Shown piece after piece: positions 34,734 to 42,580 of a DNA stretch of 64,000 nt (its first letter is position 1; every line of letters starts with the position of its first letter). Source of the DNA: Curtobacterium sp. MR_MD2014 (GTDB taxonomy: Bacteria > Actinomycetota > Actinomycetes > Actinomycetales > Microbacteriaceae). The notes below the pieces were generated by a model. The model searched no databases. It had not been told where the DNA came from and saw only the letters and a program-made list of their open reading frames with translations. Location: positions 2,852,001 through 2,916,000 of the forward strand of contig NZ_CP009755.1 of assembly GCF_000772085.1 (NCBI RefSeq), written 5' to 3'. Made by a program: the position numbers and the translations under genes.

Positions 34734-36041
34734 ATGGCCACGTCCCGTATCCTCCGCCGCACCGCCTTCGCCCTGACCGGCATCGGCCTCGCCGCTTCGA
34801 TGGCGATGATGTCGACCTCTGCGGCATCGGCCGCGACCGTGATCGACGGCCCGGTGAACCTCGGCACCGCGTCGACCTACGGTGTCCTCGGCGCGAGCGC
34901 CGTGACGAACACAGGCCCGTCAGTCGTCAACGGCGACCTGGGGCTCTCTCCCGGCACCTCGATCACCGGCTTCGGCGGTGCGCCGAACGGAACCGTCAAC
35001 GGCACCACGCACCAGACCGACGCCGCGGCCGCGCAGGCGCAGCGGGACACCACGACGGCGTACGACGTCGCTGCGTCACTGTCTCCGACGCAGACCGGCC
35101 TCACCGAGCTGAACGGCCTCTCCCTCTCACCCGGGGTGTACTCCGGCGGGGCGCTCCAGCTCGCGGACAACGGTGCGTTGACCCTCGCCGGCAGCGCGGA
35201 CTCGGTGTGGGTGTTCCAGGCCGCATCGACGCTGACCATCGGTTCCGCCAGCCGGATCACGATCACCGGTGGTGCGAGTTCGTGCAACGTGTTCTGGCAG
35301 GTCGGCAGCTCCGCCACCATCGGCACCGGTGCCCAGTTCCAGGGGACCGTGCTGGCGCAGCAGTCCGTGACCGCCACCACCGGCGCCACCGTCGTGGGAC
35401 GCCTGCTCGCCCGCACCGGCGCTGTGACCCTCGACACGAACACCATCACTGCCTCGACCGGCTGCCCCGCCCCGGGGACTCCGACCGAGACGCCCGCACC
35501 GGTCATCACCTCCGACGCACCCGCCGCCGCGACCGCCGGGACGCCGTACTCGTACACGGTGACCGCGACGGGTACGCCCACCCCGACCTACACGGCGACC
35601 GGACTGCCCGCCGGCCTGACGATCAACGGCACCAGCGGCGTCGTCTCCGGCACGCCGACCACACCCGGCACGTCCACGGTGACGATCACCGCGTCGAACG
35701 GCACGCCGCCCGCTGACGTGCAGACCGTGACGATCACCGTGCGACCGGCTGCTTCGTCGACTCCCACACCCACTGCGTCGCCGACCGCCCCCGCCAGCAC
35801 CCCCGCTGGGACCCCGACAGGCGGAGCAGCTACGGGCGGGAACACCCCGACCGCTCCCACCGGCACCCCCTCAGGGAGCCCGACCGGCGGAGCGGCACCG
35901 GGCGGGAACACCCCGACCGGTGAACTGGCCTTCACCGGGAGCGACCCGGCGCTGCCCCTCGGCATCGCCGGAGTGCTCCTGGCAGCCGGCACGGCGATCA
36001 CGCTGATCGTCCGGCACCGTCGTCGCACGAGCCGCATCTGA
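34734..36041 (+). CDS. Ice-binding-like (DUF3494) surface protein with sorting signal
   Basis: A 435-residue exported protein. Signal peptide 1-33, then a DUF3494 ice-binding-type beta-solenoid domain (about 38-245: NLGTASTYGVLGASAVTNTG, then VWVFQAASTLTIGSASRI and FWQVGSSATIGTGAQFQGTV). A putative Ig-like domain (about 260-335, YTATGLPAGLTINGTSGVVS) and a Pro/Thr/Gly-rich linker with repeated units follow. The C-terminus is LAFTGS, a hydrophobic helix and RHRRR, a sorting signal of LPXTG-like type. It is likely displayed on the cell wall; adhesion is as plausible as ice binding. Confidence 0.9.
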   Translation: MATSRILRRTAFALTGIGLAASMAMMSTSAASAATVIDGPVNLGTASTYGVLGASAVTNTGPSVVNGDLGLSPGTSITGFGGAPNGTVNGTTHQTDAAAAQAQRDTTTAYDVAASLSPTQTGLTELNGLSLSPGVYSGGALQLADNGALTLAGSADSVWVFQAASTLTIGSASRITITGGASSCNVFWQVGSSATIGTGAQFQGTVLAQQSVTATTGATVVGRLLARTGAVTLDTNTITASTGCPAPGTPTETPAPVITSDAPAAATAGTPYSYTVTATGTPTPTYTATGLPAGLTINGTSGVVSGTPTTPGTSTVTITASNGTPPADVQTVTITVRPAASSTPTPTASPTAPASTPAGTPTGGAATGGNTPTAPTGTPSGSPTGGAAPGGNTPTGELAFTGSDPALPLGIAGVLLAAGTAITLIVRHRRRTSRI

Positions 36042-36080
36042 CACGCAGCCGCCCCGGACCGCCACCGGTGTGGTGGCCAG

Positions 36081-36101
36081 GTCCGCGGAACGGCCGCGGA
36101 C
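36081..36101. terminator. Hairpin after the ice-binding-like gene
   Basis: GTCCGCGG-AACGG-CCGCGGAC, a perfect 8-bp stem 40 bp after the stop. Confidence 0.6.
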
Positions 36102-36181
36102 CCTCCTGCCGCACCGGCGACGAGGTCGTCGACGTCGAGCGGACCGCCGGCATCTCCCCCTCCCTGACAGGAAGCACCACC

Positions 36182-36349
36182 ATGAAGACCGTCATCGTCC
36201 TCCTCACCCTCTGGCTGATCCTCGCCGTCGTCGGCTTCGCGCTGAAGGGCCTGCTCTGGCTCGCGATCATCGGCATCGTCCTGTTCGTCGGAACCGTGGT
36301 CTTCGGGGCGATCCGCCGCTCCGGGAACACGGCCCAGCGCACCGACTGA
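36182..36349 (+). CDS. Small two-helix membrane protein
   Basis: A 55-residue protein consisting almost entirely of two hydrophobic helices joined by a short GLLWL turn, with a basic C-terminal tail (RRSGNTAQR). Upstream AGGAAG ribosome site. Such small proteins are common in Curtobacterium-like genomes and lack a known function. It lies 13 bp before the lipid-kinase-like gene and is probably cotranscribed. Confidence 0.7.
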   Translation: MKTVIVLLTLWLILAVVGFALKGLLWLAIIGIVLFVGTVVFGAIRRSGNTAQRTD

Positions 36350-36362
36350 TCGGGACGGACCA

Positions 36363-37328
36363 GTGCAGGATCCCTCACGGCAGCGAACCGCAGCCGTCGT
36401 CATCAACCCGGTCAAGACCGACCCGACACGGCTGCGCACCCTCGTGGACGCCGAAGCGTCCCGCAACGGGTGGGCACCCACCCGATGGTTCGAGACCGCT
36501 GCGGACGACGACGGTCGCGCAGCCGCACGCGAAGCAGCCGAGTCGAAGCCGGACGTCGTCCTCGTCGCCGGCGGCGACGGGACCCTCCGTGTCGTCGCCG
36601 AGGAACTCCGCGGCACCGGTGTCCCGGTCGCGCTCCTGCCCAGCGGTACCGGGAACCTGTTCGCCCGCAACCTCGGTCTGACCCGCAACGATGTCGACAG
36701 TGCCGTCCACGACGCCTTCACCGGCGCCGACCGGCCGATCGACGTCGGGCTCGCCGAACTGACCGACGTCGATGGATCAACGACCACCCACGCGTTCCTC
36801 GTCATGGCCGGTGTCGGACTCGACGCGAGCATGGCGGCGGACACGAACGCGTGGGTCAAGAAGCGGTTCGGTTGGGTCGCGTACTCGGACCCGATCGCCA
36901 GGTCCATCGTCGGGAACCGTCAGATCCCCGTCCGCTACGACATCGACGGCGCCCCGACCAGGACGATGCACGCACACACCATCATCGTCGGCAACTGCGG
37001 CACCCTCACCGCCGGCGTGCTCCTCCTGCCGCGCGCCGAGCCCGACGACGGCATCCTCGACGCCGTCGCGTTCCGACCGAACGGCTGGTTCGGCTGGACG
37101 AAGATCGGCTCCACCCTCACGCTCAACCGCTTCTTCTCGCGCACCGGGTTCGGTCGGCTCTTCGCTCGGTTGCTGCCGCGTTCCCGGGTGCTCCCGACCA
37201 CCCGAGCGCGACGACTCCGCCTCGCGTTCGACGAACCGGAACAGGTACAACTCGACGGGGACCCGTTCGGTCGGGTGGTCGCCGTGACGTTGAGCACCCA
37301 CCCTCACGGGTTGACGCTCCGCGCCTGA
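36363..37328 (+). CDS. Diacylglycerol/lipid kinase family protein
   Basis: A 321-residue DAGK-catalytic-domain protein. VLVAGGDGTLRVVAEEL is the nucleotide-binding GGDGT motif and LLPSGTGNLFARNLGL the second conserved block. It should phosphorylate diacylglycerol or a related lipid at the membrane using ATP. The GTG at 36363 follows the small membrane gene closely. Length is normal for bacterial members (about 300). Confidence 0.92.
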   Translation: MQDPSRQRTAAVVINPVKTDPTRLRTLVDAEASRNGWAPTRWFETAADDDGRAAAREAAESKPDVVLVAGGDGTLRVVAEELRGTGVPVALLPSGTGNLFARNLGLTRNDVDSAVHDAFTGADRPIDVGLAELTDVDGSTTTHAFLVMAGVGLDASMAADTNAWVKKRFGWVAYSDPIARSIVGNRQIPVRYDIDGAPTRTMHAHTIIVGNCGTLTAGVLLLPRAEPDDGILDAVAFRPNGWFGWTKIGSTLTLNRFFSRTGFGRLFARLLPRSRVLPTTRARRLRLAFDEPEQVQLDGDPFGRVVAVTLSTHPHGLTLRA

Positions 37329-37452
37329 CCGGCACTCGTCCGCGGTGGTCACGCGCCGACCGTGCGAACGTCGTGCTCACACCACCACGGGGCAGTGCTC
37401 TCGGCCCTCCCCCGACATCCCTCGCCCAGCGGACGCGTCGAGGGTCCATGAT

Positions 37453-38070
37453 GTGGCTGTGGCCACACACCCGCTCTGGCGGCCGTTCACCGCAGACGGC
37501 AACGCAGCCCGTCAGTCGCAGCGTGTCGCGTTCCGACAGGTCGACCCTGGCAGCCTCCAGGACCACGACCCACGTTGGGCCGATGCGTTCGCGCGCGTAC
37601 GGGACCTCGTCGCAGGTGCGCTCGGCGCCGATCACACCATCGCGCACGTCGGCTCGACTGCCGTTCCCGGGATGATCGCCAAGCCGGTCATCGACGCCGA
37701 CCTGCTCGTGCCCGACCTCGGTGATGAACGCACCTGGCTCCCGGAGCTCGAGGCCGTCGGGTTCCGTCTGGTCTTCCGCGACGTGATCGCCGGTGACCCG
37801 CACCGGCAGCTCACCCTCGGCGATCCCAACACCAACCTGCACGTGTGGCAGCCGGGGGCAGCGGAGCCGCAACGGCATCGCCTGTTCGTGGAGTGGTTGC
37901 GATCCCACCCCGAGGACCGGCAGGTGTACGCGGACGCGAAGGCAGCGGCCGTGAACGCCGGCAACGGCCTGCGCTACAACGACGCGAAGGCCGCTGTCGT
38001 CCACGAGATCTACGAACGAGCCTTCGCATCGGATCCGCATCACGCCCACGACGCTCAGCCGCGGCCATGA
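37453..38070 (+). CDS. GrpB family protein
   Basis: A GrpB/UPF0157 protein of about 205 residues with the nucleotidyltransferase-like signature HVGSTAVPGMIAKPVIDADL and later LRSHPEDRQVYADAK. These proteins belong to the minimal nucleotidyltransferase fold, but their substrate is unknown. GTG at 37453 is used; GTG at 37459 is equally possible. Confidence 0.87.
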   Translation: MAVATHPLWRPFTADGNAARQSQRVAFRQVDPGSLQDHDPRWADAFARVRDLVAGALGADHTIAHVGSTAVPGMIAKPVIDADLLVPDLGDERTWLPELEAVGFRLVFRDVIAGDPHRQLTLGDPNTNLHVWQPGAAEPQRHRLFVEWLRSHPEDRQVYADAKAAAVNAGNGLRYNDAKAAVVHEIYERAFASDPHHAHDAQPRP

Positions 38071-38176
38071 CCACCCGCAGCCGTCCGTCGCCCGTGTCGC
38101 GGTAGGTTTGGCCGATCGGCAAGCACTTGCCTACATGGCAAGTCTGTGCCAGGCTGGAACCCGAGAGGGGAACACC

Positions 38177-38608
38177 ATGGACAACCAGAACAGCATCAGC
38201 CCGGCAGAGGCGCGGACGCTCCTCGACACCGCCGATCGCCTCAGTCGACGAGCGCACGAGTCCACCCGGTGGCCGTACGTGACGTTCATCCTCGCGCTCG
38301 GCATGGTGACCTCGTTCGGGACCCTCGGGATGGGTCTGACGACCGGCTCGGCCTTCGGCCTCACCTACGTCGGCACACTCGCCGCCTTCTTCGCGTTGAT
38401 CGTGTTCTTCGCGGTGTCCATCCGCGGGCGAGCGGCCTTCGCGCGGAGCCGTCGATGGACGATCTACATCGCGAGCTGGTTCGTCACCTACGGGGCTGCA
38501 ATCGCCGTCGTCGCCTGGGCGCACGGATCCGTCCTGTGGTCCGGGATCACTTCCGGAGCGATCCTGGCGGTCACGATGGCCTGCGCGTCGTACGAGGCAC
38601 GACGATGA
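38177..38608 (+). CDS. Membrane protein paired with a winged-helix regulator
   Basis: A 143-residue protein with four predicted helices. I took the ATG at 38177, which has a GAGAGGGG ribosome site; an upstream start would add a poor N-terminus. The DRLSRRAHESTRWPYVTFI beginning is common in actinobacterial membrane proteins of unknown role. Its stop overlaps the start of the regulator gene (ATGA, 38605-38608), so the pair probably forms one unit. Confidence 0.78.
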   Translation: MDNQNSISPAEARTLLDTADRLSRRAHESTRWPYVTFILALGMVTSFGTLGMGLTTGSAFGLTYVGTLAAFFALIVFFAVSIRGRAAFARSRRWTIYIASWFVTYGAAIAVVAWAHGSVLWSGITSGAILAVTMACASYEARR

Positions 38609-38922
38609 CGTCGACGAACCAGGCACCGGTCCATCCCCGTCACCGGCTCGACGGTCACTTGCTGAATCCGGTCCGCTTCTCGATCATGGCCGCACTCGAC
38701 CGTGCCACCACGCTGGGGTTCCGCGAGGTCCGCGACGCCGTCGAGGTCACCGACTCGGCGCTGAGCAAGCAGGTCGCGCTCCTCGAGACGGCGGGGTACG
38801 TCGCCGTCGGGAAGGCCTTCACGGGGAAGACCCCCCGGACGTCGCTCACCGTCACACGCGAGGGTCGGACGGCGTGGCGTGCGCACCTCGCAGCGCTCCA
38901 GGAGATCGCCGACCCGTCCTGA
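38605..38922 (+). CDS. Winged-helix transcriptional regulator (small MarR/ArsR-like)
   Basis: A 105-residue DNA-binding protein. The helix-turn-helix region LGFREVRDAVEVTDSALSKQ and the wing GKAFTGKTPRTSLTVTREGR fit the small HTH_34/YdaS-like winged-helix family that often sits beside a membrane protein. It likely autoregulates the pair. ATGA overlap with the upstream gene. Confidence 0.85.
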   Translation: MTSTNQAPVHPRHRLDGHLLNPVRFSIMAALDRATTLGFREVRDAVEVTDSALSKQVALLETAGYVAVGKAFTGKTPRTSLTVTREGRTAWRAHLAALQEIADPS

Positions 38923-39014
38923 TCCCTGCGGTCGTCGCTCGCGCGGCACGGGACGAACTTCCTGGAGCGGCCGTCCGCTCCGCTACTGTCGGTGCGGACG
39001 ACGGGGAGGCCAGA

Positions 39015-40013
39015 GTGCACCGAGAAGCGGTCGACACGTTGGGGAACGACGGGGTGTACTTCGACCCACTGTGGCGGATCGAGGTGCGCCTCACGGCGAC
39101 CGAACAGCGTCTCCTCCGCACCTGGCCGGTGCGGCGTCTCGCCTTCATCGCCCACGCAGGAGCCGCGTCGATCACGACGGTGCAGACGTACTCTCGCCTC
39201 GAGCACTCGCTCGGGGTACTCGCACTCGTGGCCCACTTCGCGCCCGAGCACCAGCCCGCGCGCACCGCTGCGTTGCTGCACGACGTCGGCCACCTCCCGT
39301 TCAGCCACACGCTCGAGGGTCTCGCAGGCCTCGACCACCACGACCTCACCCGACAGCGGATCACCGCGTTGTTCGCCACCGATGCGGCACTCGCTGGCGA
39401 TGCCGAGACGATCATCGCACTCGACGACGGAAGCATCCCTTCGCCGCTCACGGCGTCGCACGGCGGCCTGAAGCTGGACCACCTCGACTCGTTCCTCCGC
39501 AGCGGACAGGCCCACGGGCGCACACGATCAGCACCGCACGAACTCCTGCGACGGCTGCATCTGAGCGACGGTGCCGTCGATGCCGATCCGGTCGATGCTG
39601 TCGAACTGGCGGACCTCGCGATCAGCGAAGCACTTGCCCAGAGGAGCGCGGCGAACCTCGTGCCCGTCGCCGTCGTGCGGGGCCTGGTGAGCCGCCTCTT
39701 CGACACGGGAGCCCTCGAACCGACCGAGTTGGCCGGCATGACCGACGACGAACTGTGGTCAGTGCTCCTCTCCAGCGCCGCGACCCGTGCCGACGCAGCG
39801 TCGTTGCGACGGCATCCTCAGCGGTGGCAGCTTCGCCATCACAGCGACGACAGTTGCGGCGAACCCTTCTCGCACGTGGTCCGACGCAGCTACCTCGACC
39901 TCCCCAGGAGTGGCGGTCGCACCACCTCCGACCCGCGCGTCGCCGCCCTGCAGGAGGACCTCCCGATGTGGGTGAGCGCGAAGCGGAGCGACGATCGGAC
40001 GCACGTCGCCTGA
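39015..40013 (+). CDS. HD-domain phosphohydrolase
   Basis: A 332-residue HD-superfamily protein. The metal-binding set is present: H in YSRLEHSLGVLALV, HD in AALLHDVGHLPFSHT and a later Asp in LKLDHLDSF. The arrangement resembles deoxynucleotide triphosphohydrolase-like proteins. The C-terminal third (about residues 200-332) has no clear domain. GTG at 39015 with a GGGGAGG site. Substrate not known. A 195-bp gap without a gene follows. Confidence 0.85.
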   Translation: MHREAVDTLGNDGVYFDPLWRIEVRLTATEQRLLRTWPVRRLAFIAHAGAASITTVQTYSRLEHSLGVLALVAHFAPEHQPARTAALLHDVGHLPFSHTLEGLAGLDHHDLTRQRITALFATDAALAGDAETIIALDDGSIPSPLTASHGGLKLDHLDSFLRSGQAHGRTRSAPHELLRRLHLSDGAVDADPVDAVELADLAISEALAQRSAANLVPVAVVRGLVSRLFDTGALEPTELAGMTDDELWSVLLSSAATRADAASLRRHPQRWQLRHHSDDSCGEPFSHVVRRSYLDLPRSGGRTTSDPRVAALQEDLPMWVSAKRSDDRTHVA

Positions 40014-40208
40014 GCCGAACCGCGCCCGGTGGTGGAGCGGCCGTCGAACGGACCGGCTGTGCGTCTCGTGCAGCACGGGTGGGAGCCGACACGAGCCACG
40101 GGCCCCACCGGTAGGGCGTCCCACAGATCCGCGCCGCCACGACTCCCCGATTGTCGTCGCGGTCCCCGTCGGGACGGTCACCGGGCGGGCTGTGGAGGAG
40201 GCTTCCGG

Positions 40209-40649
40209 TCAGGCCGACGACGAACGGACGAAGAGGTAGTCGGGACGTGGCACATCGAGTGATCCGCTGTAGAAACCGAGTGCTCCATTGGTCGCGTAGC
40301 CCTGGCGCACTAATTGGCCATCGAAGTAGAACCGGATGCCGGGCGAGTCACCGTCGGCCACCTTCCATCGTCCGGAGAAGCTCGCCGAGTCCTCGCCGTT
40401 CGCACAACCCGGAGGGCCCGTCGCAGCGTTGCCGGTTCGGCACGCGAGGTCGATCGGGATGTTGCGCGCTGTGTACGTCCGGTCCGCCGACACGGTGAAC
40501 TCCGTCGCTCGATCACCGTCCGCTCCCTCGAGCACCCAGGTGCCGGTGTAGTCCTCCGGCTCGGGCTGTGCCGTGACGGCGCAACCGGTCATCAACAGCG
40601 TCAGCACCGCGATCGACGTCGCTATACCCGCCGGATGTTTCGCCACCAC
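40209..40649 (-). CDS. Secreted lipoprotein
   Basis: A 146-residue lipoprotein. Signal about residues 1-22 with lipobox MTGC; the mature region starts AVTAQPEPEDYTGTWVLEG. It has the GTWVLEG opening and GRWKVADGDSPGIRF ending of small beta-barrel, lipocalin-like domains, with two cysteines (LACRTG and PGCANG). I chose the first of two adjacent GTG codons because a GAAGGAGAAGG ribosome site lies 6-8 bases upstream. Confidence 0.75.
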   Translation of the reverse strand: MVAKHPAGIATSIAVLTLLMTGCAVTAQPEPEDYTGTWVLEGADGDRATEFTVSADRTYTARNIPIDLACRTGNAATGPPGCANGEDSASFSGRWKVADGDSPGIRFYFDGQLVRQGYATNGALGFYSGSLDVPRPDYLFVRSSSA

Positions 40650-41195
40650 TTCACCTTCTCCTTCCACGTGAACCGCTCCGTCACCCGCGAGAACGGCCCG
40701 TGGTCTCCCAGCGGCTCGGTTCACCGCGTCGTGGTCGAGCCCGGGGATCCGCAGGGCCGAGCCGAGCGTGGTCTCGTTCGGTGCCGTGTACTCGACCACG
40801 GCGGTCCCGTCGCCCTTCGACACGACCCTCGCATCCACGTCGCAAGTCCCGAGGGAAAGGACGTCAAGTCTGGCAGCACGTACGCGGTCAGGTCTGTCGA
40901 TCCTGTCACCGTTGTGTCCCCCGTAGATACCGTGTCATCTCACTCGAAGCTAGCGCAGGCTTGTCGTCCGTGCCGCTGACCCTCGAGGGAACCGTCCTGA
41001 TGGATCGGAACGCCCGGCTGCGGTGTTCGCATCATGGCGAGGACCGGCTTCATCGACGCAACGGTGATGTTCCATGCGACGGGCGGATGCCGTCGCGCCT
41101 GCGGGATGCGCGCCTCCAGATCCGGACTGGAGGCGCGGTGCCGGTCCGTCCCGCCGCTCGCGTCGTCGCGGTGTCGCCCTGGTACTGGGCGACGA
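40650..41195. other. Gap with no clear gene; paralogue remnant and terminator
   Basis: No convincing gene on either strand. An upstream in-frame extension of the lipoprotein gene (to 40838) exists but would bury its signal peptide. At 41026-41072 a stretch resembles the middle of the membrane gene at 31066 (matching 31171-31219, around AGGACCGGCTTCATC). This is probably the remnant of a lost paralogue. Confidence 0.5.
41110..41136. terminator. Hairpin terminator
   Basis: GCGCCTCCAG-ATCCGGA-CTGGAGGCGC, a perfect 10-bp stem between the paralogue remnant and the TetR gene end. Confidence 0.7.
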
Positions 41196-41825
41196 TCAGT
41201 CCCAGGGACCGTCCGCGGTTCCGAGGTGCTCTGCACCCAGCGGTGTGATCGGCAGTGCCGCGAGGCTCGCGATCCCCACCTGCAGGAGCGCCGCTCGTGA
41301 GGTCCCGACGCGTCCGATCGCCCCCATCCCCTCGATGACCGCGCAGAAGTAGGTGCCGAGCGCCTCGGCGTCGGCGGCAGCCTCGACCTCGCCGGCTGCC
41401 TGCGCGTCCACGATGCAGGCCGTGTAGCCAGCGCGGATGGTGTCGAAGGCCTCGGTCACGGTCGCGGCCACCTCGGGATCCCGAGCGGACAGCTCCACCG
41501 CCGCGCGGAGCAGCAGTGACGGCGGACCCTGCGCCGCCCCGTGCTCGACCGCAGCGGAGACCAGCTGCGTCCGGATCCGCGCGATCGGGTGCTCGGCGCT
41601 CCGCAGGACGGACTGCACGACCTCGACGGCGTCGGCGGTGTCGCTGAGGAACGCGCGCATGAAGAGTTCCTTCTTGCCTCCGAACGTGTTGTACTGGCTC
41701 TGCCGACCGAGCCCCGTCGCTGCCAGCAGGTCGTCGAGCGACGTGCCGTCGAACCCGGACTCCGCGAACGTGCGCCGGGCGCGCTCGACCACTTCGGCCT
41801 CGTCGAACTTGCGCGGTCGGGGCAT
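41196..41825 (-). CDS. TetR-family regulator
   Basis: A 209-residue TetR regulator. The helix-turn-helix covers residues 10-56 (FDEAEVVERARRTFAESGFD, then TSLDDLLAATGLGRQSQYNTF). The ligand domain follows and has the TetR_C type seen with oxidoreductase targets. Its expected divergent target, an SDR gene, survives only as a 3' fragment that begins 3 bp from this start codon, so the original promoter region has been lost. Confidence 0.9.
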   Translation of the reverse strand: MPRPRKFDEAEVVERARRTFAESGFDGTSLDDLLAATGLGRQSQYNTFGGKKELFMRAFLSDTADAVEVVQSVLRSAEHPIARIRTQLVSAAVEHGAAQGPPSLLLRAAVELSARDPEVAATVTEAFDTIRAGYTACIVDAQAAGEVEAAADAEALGTYFCAVIEGMGAIGRVGTSRAALLQVGIASLAALPITPLGAEHLGTADGPWD

Positions 41826-41827
41826 GC

Positions 41828-42121
41828 ACGTGGGCGGCCGAGCTCGCACCGCGCGGCGTCTGGATCAACACCGTCGTCCCCGGGCCGACAGGGACGCCGG
41901 GGCTCGCGGGACCCGCTACGGGCAGTCCGGACGCGATGCTCCAGCAGATGGCGAGCGGTCTGCCGTTCTGTCGACTCCTCCGTCCCGAGGAGGTCGCCGC
42001 CACGGTGCTCTTCCTCGTGTCCGACCAGAGCTCGGGGATGACGGGAAGCGAGCTCCTCATCGACGGCGGCAGCAGCATCGCCTGCGCCAGCTTCCCTGGC
42101 CAGTATCGCCGCCACGATTAG
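41828..42121 (+). pseudogene. 3' remnant of a short-chain dehydrogenase
   Basis: The frame encodes only the C-terminal 97 residues of an SDR: TWAAELAPRGVWINTVVPGP, then RLLRPEEVAATVLFLVSDQS and TGSELLIDGGSS. The Rossmann N-terminus and the catalytic Tyr-X3-Lys are absent. The frame is open to within 3 bp of the divergent TetR start, so a deletion has joined the TetR start region directly to the SDR C-terminus. Confidence 0.85.
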
Positions 42122-42249
42122 TTCGAAGGCGCCACCCAACGGCCACAGCCTACACAACCTCTTCCCGAAGGCCAACGCCAGAGCCTCGAGGGCCGCGCGG
42201 CCTACTAGCGATTCTCGACAGCACGTGGAAAGGGATCCGGCACAGGCAC

Positions 42250-42580
42250 TCCCCTTGAAGGTGTCACAGGTATCGCCCCGAGGTGTGGGCCTTCCTCGCG
42301 TGGAAGGCAGACAAACACTCGGATCTCGGTTCAACCCCGCCGGCTCGCTTGCCCCTAGCCGGCGTACGGCAGGCCGAGTCACGCCAGCGGTGACTCAGTC
42401 GAAGAACCGGCTGATCATCGCGCTGAAAAAGGCACGCACTCTCCTCTGCAGCAGGAGGACACCGAACCATGCGGCAAGTGATTAGATCTGAACCGATGTG
42501 ACCTTGATGATTTTGGGAGGCGGGGTACTCGATACCGCCAAGGCGCTGGTGTGTGACCTAGAGGCCGGCGAGGCGCTCGG
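42250..42580 (-). ncRNA. Candidate structured RNA of the DRT3 system
   Basis: Immediately downstream of drt3b (on its strand) lies 330 bp without a gene but with several hairpins: 42441-42457 (CTCCT/AGGAG), 42376-42396 (perfect GAGTCAC/GTGACTC) and 42338-42364 (CGCCGGC/GCCGGCG). Minus-strand CACACAC lies at 42549-42555, 25 bases past the stop. DRT3 systems include an ncRNA, and an AC-repeat template has been reported for it. The location relative to the genes and the ends of the RNA are my inference. Confidence 0.4.

Noticed and set aside
40029..40130. tRNA-like GC-rich stretch after the HD gene
   Set aside because: No cloverleaf or GTTCRA T-loop.
40650..40838. N-terminal extension of the lipoprotein at 40209
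   Set aside because: It would bury the signal peptide; the GTG with a good ribosome site fits a lipoprotein.
42325..42350. T-loop-like GGTTCAACCCC suggesting a tRNA end or attachment site
   Set aside because: No acceptor, D or anticodon arm could be built around it, and no matching repeat flanks the RT island.
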